From NCBI GenBank assembly GCA_902470905.1, contig CABRIC010000006.1:1-64000 (forward strand): 64,000 bases of DNA, read 5' to 3'. Below are positions 1 through 8,830 of this stretch, one piece after another. Position 1 is the stretch's first letter, and every line of letters starts with the position of its first letter. The notes beneath the pieces were generated by a model. That model had not been told where the DNA came from. It made no database searches and saw only the letters and a program-made list of their open reading frames with translations. The position numbers were made by a program, and so were the translations under genes. This stretch comes from an uncultured Collinsella sp. (GTDB lineage: Bacteria > Actinomycetota > Coriobacteriia > Coriobacteriales > Coriobacteriaceae).

Positions 1-43
1 TAGCGTAGCGTCTCGTGGGCTCGGAGATGTGTATAAGAGACAG
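1..43 (+). other. Untrimmed Illumina Nextera adapter (sequencing artefact)
   Basis: Bases 10-43 match the 34-base Nextera Read 2 transposase adapter, ending in the 19-base Tn5 mosaic end AGATGTGTATAAGAGACAG at 25-43. Bases 2-9 read AGCGTAGC, which from memory is the i7 index N709 as it lies in the adapter, and base 1 fits the T that precedes the index. This is library DNA, not chromosome. Genomic sequence starts near base 44. Confidence 0.97.
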
Positions 44-46
44 CTC

Positions 47-946
47 TTACAGATGGCGCTCCAGGAAGCGGAAGGCTAGGCGAATCCAAGGACGGACTGC
101 CACCTGCTTGTCCTCGTTGTCGACCGCGGTATTGGCGTTGCCGAGCGAAAGGCCGTGACCACCTTGGTCAAAGACGTGCATCTCGCACGCGACGCCCTCT
201 TCGGCCATGCGCTGCGCAAACGGATAGACCTGTGCGATCGGCGCCGTCTTGTCGTCGGACACGCCCCACACAAAGGTCGGCGGCATCTGGCGCGAAACGT
301 GCGTGGTGGGGCAGATGTCGGCCAGGTGCTCGTCGGTCGCCTCGCCGCCCGTCACCATCGACAGATAGTCGTTGAGCAGATCGCGCCCCGTCTTGCCGCC
401 CGTCTTTGGCACGCGCAGGTCGATGCGCGGGTCGCGCGTCTGCATATCGCGCACATAGGCAAAGTCGAGCAGCGGATAGCCCAGCACCACGGCATCGGGG
501 CGAATGTCGTCCGGACGCGCCCCGGCAAGTGCAGCGAAGGGACCAGTCTTCCATTGCGTTGCCAGCGAAGCGCAGATCATGCCGCCCGCTGAGAAGCCCA
601 CGACGCACACGCGCTTGGGATCGACATGCCACTCGTCGGCGTTGGCGCGAACCGTGGCGACCATCTTGGCGAGGTCCGCCTGCGGGTGCGGAAAACTCAC
701 GTCACCCGTACCGCTCGTCACATAGTTGAGCACAAAGGCCTGGTAACCGTGATCCAAAAACGCAAACGCCACGGGATCCTGCTCATGCGGAGCGATATGC
801 GTAAACGCACCTCCGCCGCAGATAATCACGGCAGGGCGGCGGCCATTCGGCTTATCGGGCAGCGGCTCGGCACCCAAATACGTAAACGTCGCCGGATATT
901 CCTCGGTCGGTTCCTCGCCCCACAGCGCATGGCTCTCGACAATCAT
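47..946 (-). CDS. Alpha/beta hydrolase, acetyl-esterase (BD-FAE) type
   Basis: Predicted cytoplasmic esterase of 299 residues; no signal peptide is visible. It has the alpha/beta-hydrolase layout: an oxyanion-hole glycine run CGGG near residues 43-46, a nucleophile elbow GFSAGG with Ser119, a likely acid at Asp231 or Asp232 (GVSDDKTAP), and His264 in GGHGLSLG. Family members deacylate small esters such as acetylated sugars; the substrate here is unknown. The start at 946 is chosen because a GGAGG lies 8 bases upstream. The frame stays open further upstream, but those residues look unlike the family. The stop codon lies only 3 bases inside the adapter junction, so the gene is complete by a narrow margin. 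It is divergent from the PTS gene. Confidence 0.85.
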   Translation of the reverse strand: MIVESHALWGEEPTEEYPATFTYLGAEPLPDKPNGRRPAVIICGGGAFTHIAPHEQDPVAFAFLDHGYQAFVLNYVTSGTGDVSFPHPQADLAKMVATVRANADEWHVDPKRVCVVGFSAGGMICASLATQWKTGPFAALAGARPDDIRPDAVVLGYPLLDFAYVRDMQTRDPRIDLRVPKTGGKTGRDLLNDYLSMVTGGEATDEHLADICPTTHVSRQMPPTFVWGVSDDKTAPIAQVYPFAQRMAEEGVACEMHVFDQGGHGLSLGNANTAVDNEDKQVAVRPWIRLAFRFLERHL

Positions 947-1132
947 ATGTGCTCCCTCCGCGCAAATTATGCGCCCTTGTTTTTCGCGTCTAAGCGTACC
1001 CCACTTGAGCCCGTGGCGAAGAAACACTCCAGCAATAAGTTTCCCTTCAACTGATATATCACATAATCCCAGTTCAGAGGTATCGTTGAGCAGCGTAAAA
1101 TAGGGGCGTTGACCAAGCCGCGAAACACATAT

Positions 1133-1142
1133 GAAACGTTTC
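1133..1142. promoter_or_regulatory. Palindromic GAAACGTTTC, possible LacI-family operator
   Basis: A perfect 10-base palindrome centred on CG lies 47 bases before the EIIA start, in the divergent intergenic region. LacI-family operators usually have a central CG palindrome of this kind. A near copy follows the gene at 1836-1846. No LacI-type regulator is encoded nearby, so this is only a candidate. Confidence 0.4.
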
Positions 1143-1189
1143 CGGCAAACCAAGCGCGCGATATGCGCCTATTTAAGTTGGAGGCAACT

Positions 1190-1753
1190 ATGGGTCTGCT
1201 CGATTCGCTTAAGTCCACCTTCACCTCGGCGGGCGAGGCATCCGTTCCGCCCGCGGCAAGCTTCGCCACCCGCGAAGGCGTCATCTACGCCCCCGTCAAC
1301 GGCGTGCTTGTCAACCTGGATGAGGTTCCCGACGAGACCATCGCCTCGGGCATGCTCGGTCAGGGCTACGGCATCGAGCCCATTACCGGCACCATCTATG
1401 CGCCCGCCAACGGCCGCATCGGCGCCACCACCGTCACCAACCACTCCATCGGCATGATCACCGAGGACGGTCTTCGCGTGTTCCTCCATGTTGGCCTGGG
1501 CACCGTGGAAATGAACGGCAAGGGTTTTGCCCGCTTTGTCGAGATGGGCGATGTGGTCAAGGCTGGCCAGCCGCTCATCAGCTTCGACCGCGAGGCCATC
1601 AAGGCCGCCGGTCACGAGGACATCGTGACCGTCATCGTCTCCGAGCTCGATCGTCTTAAGAGCATCGACCATGTCGGCGAGTCCGGCACGCTTATCGGCG
1701 GCAACCCGCTCGTCAAGCTGGGCGACCCGCTGCTGGTGGCCAAGACCAAGTAG
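1190..1753 (+). CDS. PTS glucose-family EIIA component
   Basis: Soluble phosphocarrier of 187 residues that passes phosphate from HPr to a sugar-specific EIIB. Both family histidines are present: His85 in TNHSIG and the phosphorylated His100 in FLHVGLGTVEMNGKGF, the classical EIIA-Glc signature. The start at 1190 follows a GGAGG about 5 bases upstream; in-frame codons further upstream lack a ribosome site. It stands alone, without EIIB or EIIC nearby, so it probably serves EIIBC proteins encoded elsewhere. A crr-like regulatory role is possible but not shown. Palindromic CG-centred boxes flank the gene. Confidence 0.92.
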   Translation: MGLLDSLKSTFTSAGEASVPPAASFATREGVIYAPVNGVLVNLDEVPDETIASGMLGQGYGIEPITGTIYAPANGRIGATTVTNHSIGMITEDGLRVFLHVGLGTVEMNGKGFARFVEMGDVVKAGQPLISFDREAIKAAGHEDIVTVIVSELDRLKSIDHVGESGTLIGGNPLVKLGDPLLVAKTK

Positions 1754-1835
1754 CAGACCGCCGTCACATAACGGGTCAACCGCCTGCGCATCTTTGCCGC
1801 ATCCGTGTTGTTGTTTTTGTCTTTGCAGAAATCCT

Positions 1836-1846
1836 AAAACGTTTCC
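1836..1846. promoter_or_regulatory. Second AAAACGTTTCC box
   Basis: Near copy of the palindrome at 1133-1142, placed between the EIIA gene and the acyltransferase gene. It may be an operator for the downstream gene or a second site for the same regulator. Low certainty. Confidence 0.3.
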
Positions 1847-1988
1847 GCACGGGCATATGAGCATCAACGCGGGTGCGGCTTTTGCGTAGCGAAGCATCGC
1901 CCCGCGGCATGTTGTTCAACCGCACAAACCCCCTTCCCTTGTCCGCGCAGAGCGCTAGACTGCTAGGTCGACATTGGAGGAAAGAACG

Positions 1989-3908
1989 ATGCAAAACACA
2001 CCCTCGGGCGCCGCACACGCAGCGCCTCAACGCAGCCAACGCATCGCCGCGCTCGACGGGCTTCGCGCCCTCGCCATCGCCGGCGTCGTCCTATATCACC
2101 TTCGCCCCAGCCGCCTGACTGGCGGTTTTTTGGGCGTTACACTCTTCTTTACGCTGAGTGGCTATCTCGCCACCAAAAGCATTATGCGAGCAACGGCACG
2201 CGACGGGTTCTCGTACCCGCGCTATATCGCCCGCCGTACCACGCGCCTTATGCCACCGATTCTTGTAACCATCGCGCTTACCGCCGTGGCCACCTACATG
2301 GCGGCCCCGAGCCTGCTACCTAAGGTGCAGCAGGACACTCTGCCGTCGGCATTGTTCTTGAGCAACTGGTTCTATATCTTTCGCAACGTCTCGTATTTTG
2401 CCGCCGCGGGACTTCCCTCGCCGCTCACGCACCTGTGGTTCTGCGGCGTCCAGATGCAGTTCTATCTGGTATGGCCGCTCATCCTTATGGTGCTTTGCAG
2501 CAAGACCCGCTCGCGCAACACCGCCATCGGTGTCACGGCCGTGCTCACGCTAGCATCGGCGGCGGCGATGGTCCTCATGTTCGACCCCGCCGCCGACACA
2601 TCACGTGTCTACTACGGAACCGACGCCCGCGCCGCCGAGCTTTTGTGCGGAGCCCTGGCCGCCATCGCCGCTCCGCGTCTGCGCGAGATACTGAGCGGCA
2701 ACATCCCTGCCCCCGGCGCCAGCAAGGGCGTCTCGAAGGTTAACGTGGTCTCCGTCGCGTGGCTCGCTGCCGTCATAGTCGGCGCGTTCACGCTGACCGG
2801 AGAGAACCCCCTGCTCTACCGCGGTGGCTTTTTGCTGCTCGCCCTGCTCACGGGGCTCCTTATTATCTGCGTGCAAAACACGGAATGTATCGTGCGTCGT
2901 CTGTTGTCGGTCAAGCCGCTCGTCTGGCTGGGCCAGCGCTCGTTCTCGGTTTATCTGGTGCACTACCCCCTGTTGCTTCTCATGAACCCCGCAACCCGCA
3001 CCACCCGCATCGCCTGGTGGGAGCAGGCGCTACAGCTTGTGGTGATCCTTGCGGTGGCCGAGGTCTTCTATCGTCTCGTCGAACGTCCTTGGTCCCGCAA
3101 GCCCGCCCAGCAGGACAGCACGGCAAAGACACGCGTCTTTTCGCCCGCCATGGCACTTCCTGCGCTTGGCGCTGTATGCGTCCTCGCACTCGCCTTCGCA
3201 CCGCTCGACTGGACGGGTATCGCCACCGCCCGCGCCGAGCAGCTCCGCCCCGAGCTTGCCCAAAACGCAACCTCGTCCAAGGACAACGGAGCCGATGACA
3301 AGAACACCGAGCCCGCATCTGACCAAGACACTCAACCCAGCGACGCCGCTCAGCAAAAGCCCAAAGAGGGTCCTATCGCCGAAAAGGTCCCCAAAAACTT
3401 GGACTGGAAGAGCTTTACCTACGACGAGGCGACCGGAACCTGCGATGCCCGTGTGCTGATGATCGGAGACTCGGTCACTGCGGGCGCACAGTCCGGTATT
3501 CAGGCGGCGCTTCCCAACGCCTACATCGACGGCGTGGTGAGCCGCCAGTTCTACACCTTCCAGGATGTCTACGCGCAGGACAGCGCCAACTACGACCCGA
3601 GTGTGGTCATCTGCGCCCTTGGCACCAATGGCCTTATTCGCGACCCGCAGCAGGTGCAGGACGTGATCAATGCCGTGGGTGGCAAGCCCATCTACTTTGT
3701 GACCGTGCGCGTGCCGCTCGAGCTGCAGGACCGCAACAACCAGACGATCCGCGACGCATGCGCCCAAAACGACAACGCCGGCGTCATCGACTGGAACGGC
3801 GCCTCCGAGGGCCACAGCGAATACCTCGTCGACGACGGCACGCACCTCACCCAGGCGGGAATCGACACCTATGCAGCCCTCATCCGCCAAGCCATCTGCG
3901 GACACTAG
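1989..3908 (+). CDS. OafA/OatA-like membrane acyltransferase with C-terminal SGNH domain
   Basis: Two-domain protein of 639 residues. The N-terminal part, to about residue 370, is an acyltransferase-3 membrane domain opening with the typical ALDGLRALAIAGVVLYH and carrying about ten hydrophobic segments. A low-complexity linker rich in Asp, Glu, Lys and Gln follows. The C-terminal extracellular SGNH hydrolase domain has the GDS block (VLMIGDSVTAG) and the catalytic Asp-His pair in DDGTHL. This layout matches enzymes that O-acetylate peptidoglycan (OatA) or surface glycans; the acceptor here is unknown. The start at 1989 has GGAGGAAAG just upstream. A strong terminator follows, so it is probably monocistronic. 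Confidence 0.88.
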   Translation: MQNTPSGAAHAAPQRSQRIAALDGLRALAIAGVVLYHLRPSRLTGGFLGVTLFFTLSGYLATKSIMRATARDGFSYPRYIARRTTRLMPPILVTIALTAVATYMAAPSLLPKVQQDTLPSALFLSNWFYIFRNVSYFAAAGLPSPLTHLWFCGVQMQFYLVWPLILMVLCSKTRSRNTAIGVTAVLTLASAAAMVLMFDPAADTSRVYYGTDARAAELLCGALAAIAAPRLREILSGNIPAPGASKGVSKVNVVSVAWLAAVIVGAFTLTGENPLLYRGGFLLLALLTGLLIICVQNTECIVRRLLSVKPLVWLGQRSFSVYLVHYPLLLLMNPATRTTRIAWWEQALQLVVILAVAEVFYRLVERPWSRKPAQQDSTAKTRVFSPAMALPALGAVCVLALAFAPLDWTGIATARAEQLRPELAQNATSSKDNGADDKNTEPASDQDTQPSDAAQQKPKEGPIAEKVPKNLDWKSFTYDEATGTCDARVLMIGDSVTAGAQSGIQAALPNAYIDGVVSRQFYTFQDVYAQDSANYDPSVVICALGTNGLIRDPQQVQDVINAVGGKPIYFVTVRVPLELQDRNNQTIRDACAQNDNAGVIDWNGASEGHSEYLVDDGTHLTQAGIDTYAALIRQAICGH

Positions 3909-3930
3909 ACAGCGATTGCCCTGCAACAGA

Positions 3931-3964
3931 AAGAGGGGCCGGAATTAGTTCCGACCCCTCTTTT
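3931..3964 (+). terminator. Intrinsic terminator after the acyltransferase
   Basis: AGAGGGG and CGGAA arms pair with TTCCG and CCCCTCT around a short ATTAG loop, followed by TTTT. Confidence 0.85.
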
Positions 3965-4113
3965 GCACTCATTTGGTCATTCGATTTCTCTCGCGCCGCG
4001 CAGCGCCCACGCCACGCCCATACATCGGCACCGCCGTTTTGCTACGCTCCCGCTCGCGGGTTAGAATGGTTAACTGTTTGGAAATAATCCGTACAACCGC
4101 TCTGGGAGGATAC

Positions 4114-5517
4114 GTGAACCGCACCAAAATCGCGCAGCTCTATGCCGATGCCGAGTCGCTCGGCGGCCAAACCGTCACCGTCGCCGGCTGGGTCAAGTCC
4201 GTCCGCGACATGAAGAACTTTGGCTTCGTTACGCTCAATGACGGCAGTTGCTTCCGCGACCTGCAGGTCGTCATGAACCGCGAGGCGCTCGACAACTACG
4301 ACGAGATCGCCCACCAAAATGTCTCGGCCGCCCTCATCTGCACTGGCACTGTCAAGCTGACGCCCGACGCCCCGCAGCCCTTTGAGCTCTCCGCCACCGA
4401 AATCAAGGTCGAGGGCACGAGCGCTCCGGACTACCCGCTGCAGAAGAAGCGCGCCACCGTCGAGTTCCTGCGCACCCAGCAGCACCTGCGTCCGCGCACC
4501 AACCTGTTCCGAGCCGTGTTCCGCATCCGCTCCGTTGCCGCAGCCGCCATTCACCGCTTCTTCCAGGAGCAGGGCTTTGTCTATGTCAACACCCCCATCA
4601 TCACCACGAGTGACTGCGAGGGCGCCGGCGAGATGTTCCGCGTGACCACGCTCGACCCCAAAAACCCGCCCCTCACCGAGGCCGGTGAGGTCGACTGGAG
4701 CCAGGACTTCTTTGGCAAGCACGCGAGCCTTACCGTATCCGGCCAGCTCAACGCCGAGAACTTCGCCATGGCCTTTGGCGACGTGTACACCTTTGGCCCC
4801 ACCTTCCGTGCCGAGAACTCCAACACCACGCGCCATGCCGCCGAGTTTTGGATGATCGAGCCCGAAATGGCCTTCGCCGACCTCAACGACTACATGGACA
4901 ACGCCGAGGCCATGCTCAAGTATGTCCTCAAGGACGTCATGGCAACCTGCCCCGACGAGCTCAATATGCTCAACAAGTTTGTGGACAAGGGTCTGATCGA
5001 GCGCCTGAACCACGTGGCAAACTCCGACTTTGCCCGCGTCACCTATACCGAGGCCGTCGAAATCCTGGAGCAGGCCGTCGCCGCCGGTCACAAGTTTGAC
5101 TATCCCGTCAGCTGGGGCATCGACCTGCAGACCGAGCACGAGCGCTTCCTGACCGAGGAGCACTTTAAGCGCCCGACCTTCGTGACCGACTACCCGGCCG
5201 AGATCAAGGCCTTCTACATGCGCATGAACGAGGACGGCAAGACCGTCGCCGCCGCCGACTGCTTGGTTCCCGGTATCGGCGAGATTATCGGCGGCTCCCA
5301 GCGCGAAGAGCGCCTGGATCTGCTCGAGGCCCGCATCAAGGACCTGGGCATGAATCCCGAGCAGTACAAGTACTACCTTGACCTGCGCCGCTACGGTTCC
5401 TGCAAGCACGCCGGCTACGGTCTGGGCTTCGAGCGCTTGGTGATGTACCTCACCGGCGTGGGCAACATCCGCGACGTCCTGCCGCACCCGCGCACCGTGG
5501 GCAACGCCGACTTCTAA
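4114..5517 (+). CDS. asnS: Asparagine-tRNA ligase
   Basis: Class II synthetase of 467 residues that charges tRNA-Asn. The N-terminal OB fold has VTVAGWVKSVRDMKNFGFV. Class II motif 2 is in GPTFRAENSNTTRHAAEF, and motif 3 is GLGFERLVMYLTG near the C-terminus. The asparaginyl-type sequence around FRAENSNT separates it from aspartyl enzymes. The start is a GTG at 4114 preceded by GGGAGGATAC; 47 upstream in-frame codons lack a ribosome site and family similarity. A terminator follows directly, so it is a single-gene unit. Confidence 0.96.
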   Translation: MNRTKIAQLYADAESLGGQTVTVAGWVKSVRDMKNFGFVTLNDGSCFRDLQVVMNREALDNYDEIAHQNVSAALICTGTVKLTPDAPQPFELSATEIKVEGTSAPDYPLQKKRATVEFLRTQQHLRPRTNLFRAVFRIRSVAAAAIHRFFQEQGFVYVNTPIITTSDCEGAGEMFRVTTLDPKNPPLTEAGEVDWSQDFFGKHASLTVSGQLNAENFAMAFGDVYTFGPTFRAENSNTTRHAAEFWMIEPEMAFADLNDYMDNAEAMLKYVLKDVMATCPDELNMLNKFVDKGLIERLNHVANSDFARVTYTEAVEILEQAVAAGHKFDYPVSWGIDLQTEHERFLTEEHFKRPTFVTDYPAEIKAFYMRMNEDGKTVAAADCLVPGIGEIIGGSQREERLDLLEARIKDLGMNPEQYKYYLDLRRYGSCKHAGYGLGFERLVMYLTGVGNIRDVLPHPRTVGNADF

Positions 5518-5564
5518 TCGTCGGACGCTAACTCGCATCGCCACGCGCCAACGCTCATCGCACA

Positions 5565-5600
5565 AGCGCCTCTCGACATCGGCCGAGGGGCGCTTTTTTT
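5565..5600 (+). terminator. Intrinsic terminator after asnS
   Basis: AGCGCCTC pairs with GAGGGGCGCT around a GACATCGGCC loop region, followed by seven T. Confidence 0.9.
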
Positions 5601-5776
5601 CAACAGCATCCGTCAAGCTTTTGGCAAGCTTTTGGTCAGTTGAGCAGGGCTGTTGAAAACTCGACCCGCCGTTTGCCGACGACTACCGACCGCCCAGAGC
5701 GCCCTGCGCCCCTGGGAAAGCCCCACGTCCTAGGCTCCATACCGTCGCCACCCAAAACGGAAAGGACGTGGGCACG

Positions 5777-6562
5777 ATGACCGAAGCCGCTGTTGAAACC
5801 TACGACACCACGACGAGGGGCGCCGCCTCGATGGCAGCCTATCGCGCCGTTCGCATCCTGCAACTATTAAGCGAAAACACCGGCGAGGACAAAGCCATGC
5901 TTTCCGATGAGTTGATTCGGCGCCTCGCCCATCCCGACGACCCCGCCCGCATGCCCATCTCGGCGGCGCGGCGCAGCATCTACACCGCCATCTCCGCGCT
6001 TCGCCATGCCGGATACGAAATTGAGTACAAACGCGGCGTGGGCTACAAACTTCTTACCCGTCCGCTCACCGACGAAGAGATCATCCGGCTCCACGGTATG
6101 GTCATGCGCAACCGCTCCACGCCTATCGCTATCCGCAAGAGCATGGCGCAGCACTTAGTTGCCATGGCGAGTGCCGACGTTCGCGGCTACCTCGATACAC
6201 CCGAACCCGTTCCGAGCGCAGGCAGCAAGGCTACCAAGGCAACACGCACGCCCATCAAGCGTATCGACACGTGCGAGCTCGTCGAGCAGGCCATCGACCA
6301 CGGAACCACGGTGAGTTTTGATATTTCGAGCGTCACGACGCGTGGCGAAACCGAAGCAGCACGGATGACACTCCGTCCCTTTGCCATCAAGCAACGAGAC
6401 GGCATCTCTTATTTGCTGGGAACGGTCTATGACGCCCGAGGCGCCGATGACACGTTGCGTACCGTAGAGATTGGCCGAATGAGAAACGTCACCACACGTC
6501 TCCTCGACGGCAAGAAGCTCTTCGCCGCCCTAGACGAGGACGACGCCTCCTCCGCCGCATAA
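5777..6562 (+). CDS. WYL-domain transcriptional regulator
   Basis: Regulator of about 261 residues. An N-terminal winged-helix segment (about residues 14-95; AYRAVRILQLLSENTGE, then IYTAISALRHAGYEIEYKRG with its wing) is followed by a WYL-type sensor region near residues 170-250 (MTLRPFAIKQRDGISYLLG, then RTVEIGRMRNV). Family members bind DNA through the HTH and sense small or nucleic-acid ligands through WYL; the ligand here is unknown. The start is uncertain. ATG 5777 lies 10 bases after AAAGGA, while GTG 5768 is only 1 base after it. It stands alone between asnS and the ABC importer. Confidence 0.8.
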   Translation: MTEAAVETYDTTTRGAASMAAYRAVRILQLLSENTGEDKAMLSDELIRRLAHPDDPARMPISAARRSIYTAISALRHAGYEIEYKRGVGYKLLTRPLTDEEIIRLHGMVMRNRSTPIAIRKSMAQHLVAMASADVRGYLDTPEPVPSAGSKATKATRTPIKRIDTCELVEQAIDHGTTVSFDISSVTTRGETEAARMTLRPFAIKQRDGISYLLGTVYDARGADDTLRTVEIGRMRNVTTRLLDGKKLFAALDEDDASSAA

Positions 6563-6631
6563 GACCCTCCGCCGCCCATTCGACTACCCGTACCGCCCAT
6601 CCGATTCTGTATTAAAAAACCCGCCAGGCTG

Positions 6632-6659
6632 TTGTAAAAATGGACATCAGCGCTACTAT
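6632..6659 (+). promoter_or_regulatory. Probable promoter of the ABC importer operon
   Basis: TTGTAA and TACTAT are separated by 16 bases, about 65 bases before the lipoprotein start. An imperfect inverted repeat follows at 6665-6690. Confidence 0.5.
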
Positions 6660-6664
6660 AGTTC

Positions 6665-6690
6665 CACTTGCACTTTGTCCCAGTGCAGTG
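6665..6690. promoter_or_regulatory. Inverted repeat in the leader of the ABC importer operon
   Basis: CACTTGCACT and AGTGCAGTG face each other across TTGTCCC, just downstream of the predicted -10 box. The placement fits a repressor operator or a leader hairpin. No regulator can be named. Confidence 0.4.
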
Positions 6691-6722
6691 TTTCCAGCCA
6701 TTTTTATACTGGGGGTAATGAT

Positions 6723-7703
6723 ATGAAGGACATCACCATCAGCCGCAGGAGCCTTCTGGTCTCCGCTGGCCTGCTCGCGCTCGCCCCGCTCGCCGGATGC
6801 GGCGGCAACTCTGGTTCCGGCTCTGCTGCCGCCGGTTCCGACTACACCATCGGCGTTCTGCAGCTCACCGAGCACTCCGCACTCGATGCCGCCAACGACG
6901 GCTTTGTCAAGGCCATCAAGGAGAGCGGCCTTAAGGTCAAGATCGACCAGAAGAACGCCCAGAACGACCAGTCCACGTGTAAGTCCATTGCCGACAAGTT
7001 TGTGGGCGACAACGTCAACCTGATTTATGCCATCGCCACGCCCGCCGCGCAGGCTGCCGCCGGCGCCACGGCCGATATCCCCATCGTGGGCTGCGCCATC
7101 ACCGACTACGCCGCCTCCGGCCTGGTCCAGGACAACGACAAGCCCGGCACCAACGTCACGGGCGCTTCCGACCTCACCCCGGTCGCCGAGCAGCTCGAGA
7201 TGATGCAGAAGGTCCTGCCCGACGTTAAAAAGGTCGGCCTGCTCTACTGCACCGCCGAGTCCAACTCCGACGTCCAGATCAAGGCCGCCAAGAAGGAGCT
7301 CGACAAGCTGGGCCTCGAGTACACTGACTTCACCGTCTCGAGCTCCAACGAGATTCAGTCCGTCGTCGAGTCTGCCGTGGGCAAGGTCGACGCGCTGTAC
7401 TCCCCCACCGACAACACCATCGCCGCGGGTGCCTCGCAGGTCGGCCAGATCTGCAAGGAAAACAAGCTTCCCTTCGTGACTGGCGAGGAGGGTATGTGCA
7501 TGGCCGGCGGCCTGTTCACCCTCTCCATCAACTATGAGGACCTGGGCTACGCCGCGGGCGAGATGGCCGTTAAGATCCTGAAGGGCGAGGCCAAGCCCGA
7601 GGATATGCCGATCAAGCACCTCTCGAGCAAGGACCTGGTCGTCGTCAAGAACGACGAAATGGCCGAGGCCCTGGGCATTGACCTTTCCGCCCTGGACGCG
7701 TAA
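6723..7703 (+). CDS. ABC transporter substrate-binding lipoprotein (TrpX/ABC_sub_bind type)
   Basis: Extracellular binding lipoprotein of 326 residues. The N-terminus has a twin arginine (ISRRSLL), a hydrophobic core and a lipobox LAGC with Cys26 as the lipid anchor. The mature part has the ABC_sub_bind fold (YTIGVLQLTEHSALDAANDG at its start). In characterised relatives this family, with the permease and ATPase found just downstream, imports aromatic amino acids (TrpXYZ), but the ligand cannot be read from sequence. The start follows GGGGGTAATGAT. It is the first gene of a three-gene importer, separated from the permease by a 203-base gap containing a hairpin. Confidence 0.88.
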   Translation: MKDITISRRSLLVSAGLLALAPLAGCGGNSGSGSAAAGSDYTIGVLQLTEHSALDAANDGFVKAIKESGLKVKIDQKNAQNDQSTCKSIADKFVGDNVNLIYAIATPAAQAAAGATADIPIVGCAITDYAASGLVQDNDKPGTNVTGASDLTPVAEQLEMMQKVLPDVKKVGLLYCTAESNSDVQIKAAKKELDKLGLEYTDFTVSSSNEIQSVVESAVGKVDALYSPTDNTIAAGASQVGQICKENKLPFVTGEEGMCMAGGLFTLSINYEDLGYAAGEMAVKILKGEAKPEDMPIKHLSSKDLVVVKNDEMAEALGIDLSALDA

Positions 7704-7771
7704 TGCCATACGCGGCATGCGTCTAGAGCCCGTGCTCGCGCTTTAGCCGCGTTATTCAATATCTGAGCCAC

Positions 7772-7803
7772 AGGGGCGGGCGCTGTAGACCGGCGTCCGC
7801 CCT
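7772..7803 (+). terminator. Hairpin between binding protein and permease genes
   Basis: GGGCGGGCGC pairs with GCGTCCGCCC, followed by a weak T-rich stretch (TGCTTGTTT). It probably reduces read-through so that binding protein exceeds permease and ATPase, a common arrangement. Confidence 0.55.
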
Positions 7804-7906
7804 GCTTGTTTCAGGTAAAACAAAACGTCTGTCCGTAACTCTTCTATGCATTGTTACCGCTATTATGGTGAATCACGTGTCCACCCTATCCTAGGAGGTA
7901 TGAAGC

Positions 7907-8830
7907 ATGCTCATTGCATTGCAGGGCGCCGTTTCGCAGGGCGTCCTCTGGGGCATTATGGTGCTTGGCGTGTTTATCACGTTCCGCCTGCTCGACATTC
8001 CCGATATGACCTGCGACGGCAGCTTTGCCCTCGGCGGCTGCGTCTGCGCCGTGCTCATCGTCAATAACAACGTCGACCCGCTGTTCGCCGTGCTGGCCGG
8101 CATGTGCGCCGGCGCCATCGCGGGCGCCGTCACGGGCATTCTGACCACCGTCTTCGAGATTCCCGCGATCCTCGCCGGAATCCTCACCCAGATCAGCCTG
8201 TGGTCCATCAACCTGCGCATCATGGGCAAGTCCAATACGCCCATTCTTGCCAAGGGCACCGTGTTCTCGGCCGTCAGCAATATGACCGGTCTGCCGCAGT
8301 CCACCGTTGCCATCATCTTGGGCATCCTGCTCGCCGTGGCTATCGTTGCCATCCTGTATTGGTTCTTTGGCACCGAGATCGGCTCGGCGCTGCGCGCCAC
8401 CGGCAACAACGAGTACATGATCCGCGCTCTGGGCGTCAACACCAACTCCACCAAGATGATCGCCCTCGTGCTCTCCAACGCCCTCATCGGCCTTTCGGGT
8501 GCGCTCATCTGCCAGAGCCAAAAGTATGCCGACATTGGTATGGGCACCGGTGCCATCGTTATCGGTCTTGCCGCCATTGTTATCGGTGAGGTGCTCGGCC
8601 GTCTGCTGCCCGGCGGCCTCACGCAGTTTAGCGTCCGTCTTGCCTCTGCCGTCTTTGGCTCCGTGGTGTACTTCCTCATCCGAGCCATCGTGCTGCAGCT
8701 GGGCATGGACGCCAACGACATGAAGCTGCTCTCCGCCGTAATCGTCGCTGTGGCCCTGTGCGTGCCCGTGGTCTGGGAGCGCTATAAGCTCCGCAGCTCC
8801 TACACGAAGGGGGATGAGGCAGATGCTTAA
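7907..8830 (+). CDS. ABC transporter permease (LivH/TrpY-like)
   Basis: Membrane permease of 307 residues with about eight to nine hydrophobic segments. The opening (LIALQGAVSQGVLWGIMVLG, then TFRLLDIPDMTCDGSFALGG) is typical of the BPD_transp_2 permeases paired with ABC_sub_bind proteins. The coupling region near RATGNNEYMIRALGVNT resembles the EAA-type loop that contacts the ATPase. AGGAGG lies 9 bases before the start. The end overlaps or nearly overlaps the ATPase gene, indicating co-translation. Confidence 0.87.
   Translation: MLIALQGAVSQGVLWGIMVLGVFITFRLLDIPDMTCDGSFALGGCVCAVLIVNNNVDPLFAVLAGMCAGAIAGAVTGILTTVFEIPAILAGILTQISLWSINLRIMGKSNTPILAKGTVFSAVSNMTGLPQSTVAIILGILLAVAIVAILYWFFGTEIGSALRATGNNEYMIRALGVNTNSTKMIALVLSNALIGLSGALICQSQKYADIGMGTGAIVIGLAAIVIGEVLGRLLPGGLTQFSVRLASAVFGSVVYFLIRAIVLQLGMDANDMKLLSAVIVAVALCVPVVWERYKLRSSYTKGDEADA

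Noticed and set aside
25..43. Native Tn5 transposon end
   Set aside because: The mosaic end is preceded by the exact synthetic Nextera Read 2 sequence and an index, so it is library adapter.
47..1153. Longer esterase protein starting at 1153
   Set aside because: The extra 69 residues have no family resemblance, and the ATG at 946 has a well-placed GGAGG.
4000..4113. T-box leader before asnS (also considered before cysS and lysS)
   Set aside because: No T-box GGTGG motif or specifier-loop architecture is visible in these leaders.
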